Part shown: one piece after another, positions 1 through 9,700 of the stretch | How positions within the stretch are numbered: position 1 is the stretch's first letter | How the letters are laid out: each line of letters opens with the position of its first letter | Assembly (NCBI GenBank): GCA_000697335.1 | Contig: JNEM01007338.1 | Span: forward strand, 1-14,426 | Source of the DNA: Conidiobolus incongruus B7586 | Taxonomy: Eukaryota; Entomophthoromycota; Entomophthoromycetes; Entomophthorales; Conidiobolaceae | Reading direction: 5' to 3' | DNA length: 14,426 nucleotides | Notes under the pieces: model-generated | Database searches by the model: none | What the model was told of the DNA's origin: nothing | Seen by the model: the letters and a program-made list of their open reading frames with translations, nothing else | Translations under genes and position numbers: made by a program

Positions 1-720
1 ATAAAAGATATAATCTAATTAGAAAATAATATTTAATTAATTTAGCTTTTATTCCTTAATAATTTTTTTAATTTATAATTTAGAATATTATAATATATTT
101 TAATATTATTTCTTCTATTCACTTTATAAAAATTTTTTATATTTAAAGACAATATATATTCTTAAGTTATAATTAACCTATCATTATATTTTTGATTCAA
201 AATTATATAATAGCTATAAAGTAATTTTTTATTTTTATTGAAATATTTTGGTTTTTTATTTCATTAAATTTAATAACTTTATTTTCATTTAACTTTAATA
301 ATAATAATTATATTATTGTTAAATTTTATAATGGGATTTTTTTATTAATAAAATTTTTTTTTAAAATGTGAGTAATATTTATTTTAATATAAAATATATA
401 TAATAATATTAATACTAACTAATATTCCTGTATAGTTTTATAATTCTTGTTATATTTCTACAATAGTATTATATTTACCTATATTAACTAATCTATAAAT
501 ATATTTTTCATCATGTTTATTTATAATATTAATAAACCTAAATTTTAGTTTAGGTGTTTTTTTAACATTATTCTTAATAACCCTAGCTATAGTAGATTAG
601 CTAACACTAGTAATTCTAATAATCTTATAAGTTGATTTATTTTCATTATAAAGTTGATTAATATATAAGTAAACTTTTTTAGAGAGAGATTTAGGTATTA
701 TAATATTAATTTTAAAATAT
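1..720 (-). mobile_element. Decayed Tc1/mariner DNA transposon, N-terminal transposase half recognisable, truncated by window edge
   Basis: Read on the minus strand from about 695 down to about 390, one frame gives a typical Tc1/mariner transposase start. A PKSLSKK-type opening leads into a helix-turn-helix (KIIRITSVS, a stop, then STIARVIK). The linker DEKYIYRLVNIGKYNT and the VEI..EL.NYTG.LVS block of the second DNA-binding domain follow. In-frame TAA codons lie at 597-599, 450-452 and 438-440, at positions where Gln or Lys codons are normal. Below about 390 the frame is lost, and only faint traces of the DDE catalytic domain are visible (about 290-240 and about 130-100). The C-terminal end lies beyond base 1. 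No clear terminal inverted repeat was identified at the right end. The element is a dead relic. The family call rests on motif order, not on a database search. Confidence 0.7.
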
Positions 721-831
721 TAGCTTAATAGTTCTATAATATATATAGTATAACAAGAGAAAAAGAAAATATATATAAGTTTTGTTATTTATACCCTTTT
801 AACTTATAAACCTACAAATTTATAACTTACC

Positions 832-865
832 TTGGTTAAATTTTAGGTTTTGATATATTAACCAA
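832..865. repeat. Short inverted repeat (8-bp arms) upstream of the Tc1/mariner remnant
   Basis: TTGGTTAA at 832-839 is followed after 18 bases by its exact complement TTAACCAA at 858-865. It lies about 140 bp 5' of the recognisable transposase start, where a subterminal inverted repeat of the element could sit. In DNA this AT-rich an 8-bp palindrome pair can also arise by chance, although both arms carry a GG/CC core. Confidence 0.35.
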
Positions 866-1479
866 TAGCTAATAAAATATAATCAAATATAGCTAGTTAT
901 AATTAATTAATATAGGTAAATTATATATTTTAATTTAAATTTATTTAATTAAGAATTATTTAAAATATAGGTAAATATTTAAGTAATTTTGATTTTATGA
1001 CTTATTTTTAAAGGTTAGTGTATATTATCTTTAAATATAAAATATCTTTATATGATTAATATAAGAATTAATATTAAGAAATATTAAAATATTTTAAATA
1101 ATAAATTAAAAAAAATCATTAAATATTATAAGTTAAATAAATTATATATTTTTTATTATATTATAGATTTTATTACTAAATAACTTAAAAGTAATAAAAT
1201 AATAGTTATAAAGTAATTTTTTTTAATTTTTAAATTTTCACTTAATTCAATATTTTTAGAATTAGTAAAAGTAATTTAATAAAGTTTTTCTTTTAATAAA
1301 AAATTTAAATTAGCTTTAAAAATATATTTAAAAAATATAAGATAAAATTAACCTTTTTTAATATAAGAAGTTAATTGATTTTATATCTTATAAACTTAAA
1401 AAAATTAAAAAAAAAGTAAATCATTTAAGTTTTAATTACTTTTTTATTATTAAAAATATATAGATTTATAAATTATTTT
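866..1479. other. Very AT-rich, CpG-free stretch with no recognisable gene
   Basis: This stretch is dense in stops in all frames and contains no CpG dinucleotide. It has long A and T runs and no motif I recognise. It is probably further decayed transposon DNA linking the Tc1/mariner relic to the integrase-like fossil on its right, but that is inference from its position and composition. Confidence 0.5.
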
Positions 1480-2000
1480 AAGTAAAATTTAAGGGTTGAT
1501 ATTTTAACTAATTATTAACTATATATTAATATTTAATGATTTATATTATTAATAAATATATATAGTTTTAATTATTTGATTTGGGTTTATTCTATTAAAT
1601 ATTAATTAAATTAATATTAAAAATATAAAAATTGCTGATTTTATAATTTACTTTTTTATGTTAGTTTATATTAATATATAATAATTTTTGTTTATTAAAA
1701 ATCAAACTTTTAAAAAATTATTAATTAATTTAAACTCTTATATTGAACAATATTTAACAATATACTATTTAAAAATTATAAATAAATAATTAAAATAAAA
1801 ATAAATAATCAAAACATATATAATTTTTATTTGATTTTTATAGGAATATTAATTAATAATAAGTTTTATATTATTTATTAATTAAAATTCATTTTAAATA
1901 ATATTCTTAATATAGTTTAAAATACTTTTGATTTTAAATGATAATTTTAAGATATATAGAGTTGAAATTATAAAAGTTTCATAATTAAAAATAACTAAAC
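1480..2000 (+). mobile_element. Possible fossil of an LTR retrotransposon integrase region (Ty3-like), heavily broken
   Basis: On the plus strand a short stretch around 1690-1790 has the residue pattern of the late part of a retroelement integrase core and the segment after it. Weaker resemblance extends to either side. The element is plainly broken many times over, no long terminal repeats are visible, and its ends cannot be placed. Composition (no CpG, extreme AT) indicates an old insertion. The family assignment is tentative. Confidence 0.35.
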
Positions 2001-2540
2001 AAATGATTTTATAAAATATGTTTATAAAATTATAATATATAAAATTATCATTTTAATAATAATAAAAAATTAATTTACAAAATAGAAAATTTTTACAAAT
2101 AAATAATTGGTTTAAAAACTTGTGTATAATCTTTAATAAAAACATCATTGTTCAAGTGTTAGAAATTTGCTATAATTATAAGAAAAGTTTTTAGTAGTAA
2201 AAGAAAACATTAATTTTATATGATATATTTAATTCTGTAAATTATATAATAAGAATGTTTATTTACCTTGAATCTCAAAAAGTCTCATTAATAGAATCTA
2301 GAGTAATATTAATATTACAGATGGAATGTATATATAGAAAGTTTCAATGAATGAAATATTGTTAATTTGAAAAAAGTAGAATAACTGTGAAAAATTGACA
2401 TCAAACCAACTGATTGAATTTAACAATTTGATCTTCGCAATGCCAGGTGGTATTTGGCGATTATTTGACAAACACGATTGCTTATATAAAGTATCAACAC
2501 TACTTGAGGAAGCAGTTTTCTGAACAGAATTAGTACCGAG
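2001..2540. other. Gene-free stretch; transition from CpG-free DNA to ordinary intergenic DNA
   Basis: No gene can be supported. The first CpG of the window is at 2436. Around 2400-2540 the base composition becomes less extreme. It includes a 27-codon ORF (2440-2523) starting MPGGIWRLFDK, which overlaps a TATATAAA at 2483-2490. Neither has enough support to be called a gene or promoter. Confidence 0.5.
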
Positions 2541-2819
2541 GGTAGTTTGAGCTATTCAATAATATGATGAGTAGGTGTTGTTGATTTTATCAAATTGATG
2601 GTATGCATAGATCAGGCAGATCTTAGTATCAATAGTCTAAATTCTAGGTTTTTATAAAGTAGATCAGGTAAAGTGATTTAGGAGTTACTGTGGTGGCTTG
2701 GCTAAATAGCCAATCAACGAATGAAGAGTAGGTGAATCTTTATGCAAGGAAAAAATAATTATTACATTAGATTGATGTAAGGATATTTGAAGAGAGAAGA
2801 AGCTCTTATCTTGTAACAG
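2541..2819. repeat. Diverged direct repeat, copy A (unknown family, about 280 bp)
   Basis: This copy aligns collinearly with 2939-3242. Shared anchors are GGTAGTTTGA/GAGTAGTTTGG at the left end, GTAGGTGTT (2571 and 2977), ATTC.GGTTTTATA.AG (2641 and 3061), ACATTAG.TTGAT.TAA (2764 and 3187), and CTTGT.ACA at the right end (2810 and 3233). The offset between copies grows from about 398 to 423, so they differ by several small indels. Copy A has lost most of the CG sites seen in copy B. It has no long ORF and no tRNA-like fold. It could be a solo LTR, a SINE, a MITE or a duplicated noncoding unit. Confidence 0.6.
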
Positions 2820-2938
2820 CATGTTGTATATTTATTTAATATTTAACATTCGAAATTTCTTCCTTTTCTAGTAATATTAAATTTTTCATTTTCATAAACT
2901 TTGTTATATTAACACATCTTGGGAAAGCTGTGTCCAGA

Positions 2939-3242
2939 GTAGTTTGGATAAATGAGAGAGATCTAGGGAATTCCAGGTAGGTGTTAGGGAGATAGGGAGT
3001 TTTGATTTAAGTCAAATAGCTGGAAGGACCCAGACCGAACTCCTCCTGAGGATAGCTCTAATTCCGGGTTTTATATAGAGCGAGTTGGGTAACGTCATTC
3101 ATGAGATCGTCTGGTGACTTGAATCATTGGCCAATTAAAAGATATAGCAAGAGAGCAAATCGTATGTGAGGGGGGAAATGACTTTAACATTAGGTTGATA
3201 TAAAGATAATTGGGCAGAAGGGAGTCACCTGACTTGTGACAA
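2939..3242. repeat. Diverged direct repeat, copy B (unknown family, about 300 bp)
   Basis: This is the better preserved copy, with several CpG sites and higher GC than anything around it. It contains ATTCCGGGTTTTATATAGAG at 3061, a TATA-like core, and a small CTCCTCCTGAGGA inverted motif near 3040-3055. Its right end, CTTGTGACA, together with an upstream TGTCC at 2931, would give TG...CA termini as in a solo LTR. However, I see no matching target-site duplication next to those termini, so the class stays open. Confidence 0.6.
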
Positions 3243-3756
3243 TATATACTTTAATTATATTAATTTTGTGTGAAATTTTAGTTTTCATTTTCTTTCATCA
3301 ATTTATGTGGATTAATTTATTTTTGATACTTGCTTTGTATATATAATTCTATATATAGAAAAAAATTTTATTTTGCTATTTATTCTACTATAATCAGATT
3401 TCAAATTGAAAATTTACAATTAATTTGGAAATAAAATTATTGATTCAAACTAAAATAATTACTGATAATAATATTTTATAAATTTATTATAGTTTGATAG
3501 AATTTGGTATTTGGGCATAAAAAAATTTTATTTAAATTATTTCAACAGTCTGAAAGATAAATATCAGTGAGATTTATTTTGTATTAACATTAATATTGAA
3601 TATCTAATTTATATAAATAACATAGTCATTAACATTCAAAATCATTTTCAAAGGCATTTCACATATTCATTATATGTAAATTTTCTTTGTATGTGCAAAA
3701 TAATAGAATAAAATAGTATTCTAATATATACACTGAATAAAAATGAATAATAATGA
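3243..3756. other. AT-rich intergenic stretch, nothing recognised
   Basis: There is no open frame of useful length, no RNA-gene signature and no repeat matching the rest of the window. It lies beyond the 3' end of the minus-strand dehydrogenase gene. Confidence 0.5.
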
Positions 3757-3762
3757 TTTATT
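3757..3762 (-). terminator. Polyadenylation signal of the dehydrogenase gene
   Basis: TTTATT on the plus strand is AATAAA on the minus strand, 115 bases past the TGA stop. It is a plausible cleavage/polyadenylation signal, but AATAAA is frequent in DNA this AT-rich. Confidence 0.4.
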
Positions 3763-3876
3763 GAGAAATAGCAAGATAGATAAGAAATAGAATAGTAAAT
3801 GATGATGTATCAATTCGTAAAATACATAGATGTGGTTGCTAAGTTAGGGATAGTAATTGATCATTTAAGAGCAAAT

Positions 3877-4926
3877 TCAATTCTTTAGAACAACACGATA
3901 CTTAGCTTTCATATCCTTTACTCTTTGGATTGCTTCGTTAGCTTGATTCATATCAAAGACTTCAACCAAAGGTCTAATATCATTCTTGTCAGCAAACTCC
4001 AAAGTTTTTTGGATTTCGTCGATCGAACCGATGTAAGATCCCATGATGGTAATACAGTTTTCAACCAAATCTTCTGCTTGGAACTTGATAGGAGATGGAG
4101 GGGTTGCTAACACAACGATTTTACCGCAGTAATCCATCAACTTGAGGTAATGATCCCAGTGGTTGTTGTCTGTCTTAGTGACAAAGAGATATTGAAGCTT
4201 GTGATTAATCTTGCAAAGTTCTTCAGAGTTATTGAGATCGATATGACATTTGCCACCTAGCTTGATGCAATCGTGCTCTTTTTCTTCTTGTTCAGATATA
4301 CAGAATACCTCAGCTCCCAATTTGCTAGCGAACTGAATTGCTAAGTGCCCTAAACCTCCAATTCCAACAATTCCAACCTTATCACCATCTTTAATATTTA
4401 ATCTTTGCATAGGTCCGAATACAGTCACACCAGCACACATCAATGGAGCAGCCTCTTCAGATTTAATGGATTCAGGAATTTTGAAGGCAAAATCCTTCTG
4501 GACACGGATGGCCTCTGCAAAACCTCCATAGGTCTTGGTCTCATCAGAACACTTGTCGTTATAGGCCAAAGTGCGACAGGGGCAGAGGTGAGGCTTATTA
4601 GAGGCACAACAGTTACAATCCTTCTGGAAGCAAGCTCCAATTTGGTGACCTACACCAACACGATCGCCTTCCTTCAAATTGTCAACATTTTTACCAACCG
4701 CACAGACCTTACCAACAATTTCATGACCTGGGACAAATGGAAACTTGGTTTTGCCTTTGTCGTTATTGATCAACTGGATGTCAGTACCAGAAACAGCACA
4801 GTGGGTGATTTCAATTTCGACATCGTTGTCATTCAACATTTTGGCATTGTAAGTAAAGGGTTTGAGTTCTTCGCCCTCCTTATGGACTGCTAAACATTTT
4901 ACTTCTTGGTATTTACCACCTGACAT
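3877..4926 (-). CDS. Zinc-type alcohol dehydrogenase, cinnamyl-alcohol-dehydrogenase (CAD)-like, NADP-dependent family
   Basis: The 349-residue product has the usual length for this family, which interconverts aldehydes and primary alcohols in the cytosol with NADP(H). An N-terminal GroES-like domain carries PGHEIVG (His68, Glu69) and a cysteine lobe (Cys99, 104, 106, 107, 115). The Rossmann domain has GIGGLGH (188-194), and the LMCAGVTV block supplies Cys164 as zinc ligand. Oddly, the first catalytic zinc ligand, normally Cys in GVCGTD, is Ser46 (HCAVSGTD; codon TCT at 4791-4789). The strand after the glycine loop ends in Ser-Glu rather than Asp, which suggests NADP(H). I start at the ATG at 4926 because it gives the family's normal N-terminus and lies 54 bases past a TATA box. 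The frame stays open to an ATG at 5040, but that ATG is upstream of the TATA box. No introns were found. Substrate cannot be predicted. Confidence 0.9.
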   Translation of the reverse strand: MSGGKYQEVKCLAVHKEGEELKPFTYNAKMLNDNDVEIEITHCAVSGTDIQLINNDKGKTKFPFVPGHEIVGKVCAVGKNVDNLKEGDRVGVGHQIGACFQKDCNCCASNKPHLCPCRTLAYNDKCSDETKTYGGFAEAIRVQKDFAFKIPESIKSEEAAPLMCAGVTVFGPMQRLNIKDGDKVGIVGIGGLGHLAIQFASKLGAEVFCISEQEEKEHDCIKLGGKCHIDLNNSEELCKINHKLQYLFVTKTDNNHWDHYLKLMDYCGKIVVLATPPSPIKFQAEDLVENCITIMGSYIGSIDEIQKTLEFADKNDIRPLVEVFDMNQANEAIQRVKDMKAKYRVVLKN

Positions 4927-4979
4927 TTTGATAAATAGTAAAAAATTTACTTTGTCAGGTAGTGAAGACAATGAGAGCA

Positions 4980-4987
4980 TATTTATA
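4980..4987 (-). promoter_or_regulatory. TATA box of the dehydrogenase gene
   Basis: The minus strand reads CTATAAATATG here, with TATAAATA at 4987-4980. The ATG at 4926 lies 54 bases downstream, leaving room for a start site about 30 bases from the box and a short leader. This supports the 349-residue start over the upstream in-frame ATG at 5040. Confidence 0.6.
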
Positions 4988-5040
4988 GTCGAATAAGCAT
5001 TGATGATGTTAATATGACATCCTACTGACCCGGTACTCAT

Positions 5041-6795
5041 AATGACGGTTGTATTATTTAATATTTAAAATTTTAACTTTAAATACAAAATGCAATCATT
5101 CCAAAATTATTAGCTAAAACTTATCAAAATTAACCAATAACGAATATCGATAATAACAGATATTAGAATGTTCTATTCTAATTGTATAATAACTTACAAA
5201 GTTTCTCAAATATTTATACTACTCCTCAAAACAGTCTTTACTTCCATAATTTGAGACGATATGTAATTGATACTTCATAATGATATTATTTGAATTTCAG
5301 ATTAATTTTGAGTTGATTTTAAAAGCATTAAGATTTCATGGTTAGTTAAAATTATTGTAATTACACACCATTTGAAATAAGATAATTTGGTGTTTATGAA
5401 TAAAATTATTTAATAAAAGCTGAGTGTATGAATTACTAAAATTTTTTAATAATTTTCCTTAGAATTTATATCAAATTGACAATATTTGATGAAAAACTGA
5501 AAGAATATTGAATCTTAAAACTAAATGACCGCCCAAGTAACTTTTAACGCTTATTTCCTTAACTTTTCCAATACCAATGGAATATGACTATTTTGAAATA
5601 CAAATTTAGGTGAAATCTGTCAGAATGAAAAACTAATTTTCTATTCTAATGGATTACATTCATATCATATATAAAGATTTTTGATTATAAATTTTTATAA
5701 CAGCCTATCATATAAAAGTAATGGTAATATACATAATATTCGATATGCTTTTATTTTACAAATAGTTAAATAAGACAAAAAACTGATATACTTCTATATT
5801 TCTTTGTATTCATACTTACAATTAAGATATAAGTAACTACTCAATATAATTTATGATGGTATTCAATCAATTGAACATCATCATGAGCTAAATTAAAATC
5901 AAATTATGCATTAATTGAAACTGACATTGGAGTCATGTGATTAACTCTAAAATAGGTAATATCTTTTTTCGAAAATGATTAAATTATGGTAAGTTGTTGA
6001 TTTTTAACGTTTTAGGAATAGCATACAGTATATTATTAAGATACAAAATAAAAATAATTAATTAAATGATTTATCTTCATTATATCTTTAATCAAAAGTG
6101 CATTTTATTCCAATTAAATTTGTTATATTTCATTTTGAATCTCATTGAAAATAAATGGAAATAATTCAGAATCACTCATTTTTATCACAAGATTCTTTTA
6201 AATAAAAAATTTATATCATTAATAATGACTATTGTAAATAACTTAATTAGTATTTAGTATATGAATTATGTGATTTTGGAATTAATATTGACTTAGATTC
6301 TAATTTAATCTAAATATATAAAATTTAGAATACTCCAAAATAAAATATAAACTGTATACTAACATTGGTTTATACAAATCCCACTCAATAATTTGATTTT
6401 AATAAAATAATAGAATTTCAAATTGACTTATTTTCAATGATATATTAAATTAAACGGGATAAGGATAAGATAATAATATCTCATAGTTGTATTAAATATT
6501 TAAAATAATTTTCACAGAAAAATTACTTATTAACTATATTAATCTATTGGTAATTTTCACTTCAAAAAGAATCATAAAAACCATTTTTCGAAAACACAAT
6601 TAAATCTGAGATTGATCAAATTCCCATAATAAATTCTCATTATTCAAGTTATAAATAAAAATAAAACTGTCACTCCTTAAATTTATATAACAACAGATAC
6701 ATATAAACTTTTAAATAATTCAAACTTATAATTCATTTTAATATTCTTAAACATATTAATTCAATAATCATAGGGTATAAATGAAATAATCAAGA
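5041..6795. other. Divergent intergenic region between the dehydrogenase and WDR7-like genes; no gene seen
   Basis: About 1.75 kb of AT-rich DNA separates the two divergent genes. Candidate control elements near the dehydrogenase are a CCAAT box at 5134-5138 and a GAATGTTC motif (half of a heat-shock-type element) at 5166-5173. A 20-codon ORF beginning MTAQVTFNAYF at 5525 stands out for its higher C content but has no support. TATAAAT at 6776-6782 lies only 14 bases before the ATG chosen for the WDR7-like gene. I searched here for a missing first exon of that gene and found none. Confidence 0.5.
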
Positions 6796-9700
6796 ATGAG
6801 ATTTGGAGGAAATTCAACTCAACAATCTCATTTATTTCACGATCCTACAGTTCTTCTTGCTCAACAATTAATTACTACCACTACCATTAATAATTCAAAT
6901 GAAGCCACAGTTATAAATTTGAATAAACAACATCCTCTTTTTGCTATAATTGCGGACTGGCAACATATCGAAATTGGTAATATGAATATGGTCTGTGAAG
7001 GTATTTTATATTTAATAATTACAATATACTGTGTATATTGAATATGAAGTTTAGATATTTCAAATGGATATTATTTAGAAGGAATATATAATCCCATTTA
7101 TAGTGATTCATTTAAATTTTATTTATCAACTATGGATAATAATATTTGGGGATTTAAATTTTTAGCTAATGATTTAAGAAATAATTTAAAAGTATTTTCT
7201 ATTATTCTTATAAATTATGAGAATATATATTAATTTGGATAATATTAGATAGAACCTTTCGCAATATGCCCAAACTTAAGTTTAAATTTTCAGTTGCCCA
7301 CCTACAGAATTACATTTATGAAGCGTTTCTTTCTAAATCCTGACAGTAAAAACCTCAACTTGGGAAATGATGTACTAATTGTTGGTAAATCCGATTCCTC
7401 AGTGAATATTTTAGATCCCATCACTTTACAACCCATTAACTATCTGACACTGAATTTCCCAACGCCAACAACTATCACTCATGTGGAAGTCATTGATCAC
7501 TACCTCTTAATTTGTGGTGAGGGTTACAATTTAAAAATAATCAATTGGTGGGACGATTTCTCCCCAATACAATGTTTAAAATCCGACCAATTCTCAAATT
7601 CTGGTATCTTGATTCAAAATCAAGTTGGCAGTGAGGAAGATACTTTGGTATTTAAATTACCCTCTTCACCTTCCAATACCACTGCAAAATTCCATGCTGT
7701 AGTCATAACCAGATTAGGGACTTTGGAAGTAGGTAGATTCAACGAAGCTAGCAATAACACATTGAGGTACGACGTTTTGTTGACAGCTTACCTGAAGGAC
7801 TTTATACCAATTGGTGGATTTCCAATGAAAGAAGCAGATGATAGAACTTTTAAACTTTGTCTATGGTCCAATAAATTCTTATCGGTATTTATATTCAGTC
7901 CATTTTATTATATTCGGAAACTTATAGTGATTTTTAGATTATTATCTATACCATCAAAACGAATAATATTGTCATATCTGAGAATATATCATTACCAAAT
8001 ACCGAATTCAGGGATGCTTGGGATAGAGTTTTACAGTTTAGAGATAATATTTTAATAGCCAGTACTAAGGTAATCAAAATTTATTAACATGAGCTTTATA
8101 ATACTAAACCTAGTGTTTTAGAGAGGATATATTTATTCTTTCATTCCCAAAGATCAATCTCTAACCAAATGGGATTTACGACAACTAAATTTACCTTTTA
8201 ACTCAAATCGAGTGTAATTCATCGGTATCAATTATAATCTATTGAAATTAATTGAAGTTATAATATAGCCAAGGCCAATCCTTCTCCTTACCTTTTTCCA
8301 ATCAAACTCATTTTAATATATTACAAACCAACCAAATCAATTCTAAAAGGTTTAATGCTCATTTGTATCACTTTGATAAACAAAGTTTTAAAGTAAAAAA
8401 TTCTTTGGAGTTGGCCTTTCCTTATTTAAGTAATATATTTAAAGTTCACATGTTATTAAAAGCTAATTGATTTTGTTTAGATTCTCATCCCTATTTGGTA
8501 GAAAATCAACCCAAACAAAAAACTTTGCAAATTAGTTTAAATGTTTCGCAATTGGCTAGAGGTCACAGTATGCATTCTTGATAATATTAACAATGATTAC
8601 TTTATTTATTTGTAATTTAGATGATGGAACCATTTTATTAATTCCATTACCCCATATTTTTACCCCTTCAAGTCACTTACTTCCTTTTGCATCTCCTGGC
8701 TCCGATATCATCTTGTTGGACAGTGGTCAACGCGCACCAATCACATACTTACTTGATCCTATTAGCACTATGAGCACCCGATTTAAAAATCATTTGGTAG
8801 CAGGCACTGCAGATGGATCTATCCATGTCTGGGAAATCAATTCCCATACACTGCTATTTTCTTCAACAACTCAACATTCACCCATTATGAAACTATTCCA
8901 AATACCGATTATTATCAACTCCCAGCTCAACGACACAGTACTTTGTCTGGCCAAAGATAATTCACTTTCTATCATTTCTTTGAAACGAATGACCAATTTG
9001 GGCATGATCCCAGGTAATCGGTGTCAAATCAAAACCCTCCAATGGAATTCTGAAGGCAACGCTTTAATCATCATTTACACTGACTATTCCAAGCTTTTGT
9101 GGTCTTTCCCAAGTGGTGAATTGACAATTTTCGACGAATCACATGGGCCTTTCGAGTGGGATTGTGGTGTTAATTTGCACGATTCACCAATCCCTAATTG
9201 GTCTTCGTTGGGCCTCCATCATACTATTACGTTATTGCCAATTTACTCATACCCTAATCCGGTTCCTATGATACAGATTCACCTTATCAACATCAAGCGA
9301 CTTTTATCTGATCTACATCATGGAAACGCTCCATCAATTAACTTGACAAATGGAGTGGAATTTATCTATGCAGTGCATCAAAGTAGATTTGAGCCTAACT
9401 ACTCTTCTAACAATCAAAGTACTGTTCGATCTACCACATCCAGTCAAGATTTCCCTGCACAACCAATATCTGGACTTGCACATCGATTGGCACACACTAT
9501 TCTTTCATCATTATTGCACCCTGAAGAAATTCCTTCAATTGGACAAGGATGCTATGACCATTCCTCTTTCTCGTTTAAATCAATGCTTAGCTTGGGCATT
9601 CGAGGACGTTCAACAAATGGATTTGGTATTCCTGCATGTCACCTTGCACCCAATCAAGATGCATATTTTGGATGGAAGACATCCCCAATTGCTTCAGCTA

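Noticed and set aside
2440-2523. 27-codon ORF MPGGIWRLFDK... in a less AT-rich patch with an overlapping TATATAAA.
   Set aside because: Too short, with no recognisable domain, convincing splice partners or conservation evidence.
4405-4893. 162-codon ORF on the plus strand.
   Set aside because: It lies antisense to the dehydrogenase coding region and its peptide has no family features. It is a shadow frame of a well-supported gene.
4927-5040. 38-residue N-terminal extension of the dehydrogenase from the ATG at 5040.
   Set aside because: The TATA box at 4980-4987 lies inside it, the extension has no family counterpart, and the ATG at 4926 gives the normal CAD length. It is kept only as an alternative.
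5525-5587. Small C-richer ORF in the divergent intergenic region, considered as a first exon of the WDR7-like gene.
   Set aside because: Its 20 residues do not match the missing first blade, and no credible splice pair links it to 6796.
7039-7047. In-frame TGA codons that could be read as Trp, suggesting a recoded UGA (the following residues resemble a WD motif).
   Set aside because: A 54-nt intron with standard GT...TAG ends removes both TGAs and keeps the frame. Other genes use TGG for Trp, and the dehydrogenase ends at TGA where the family ends.
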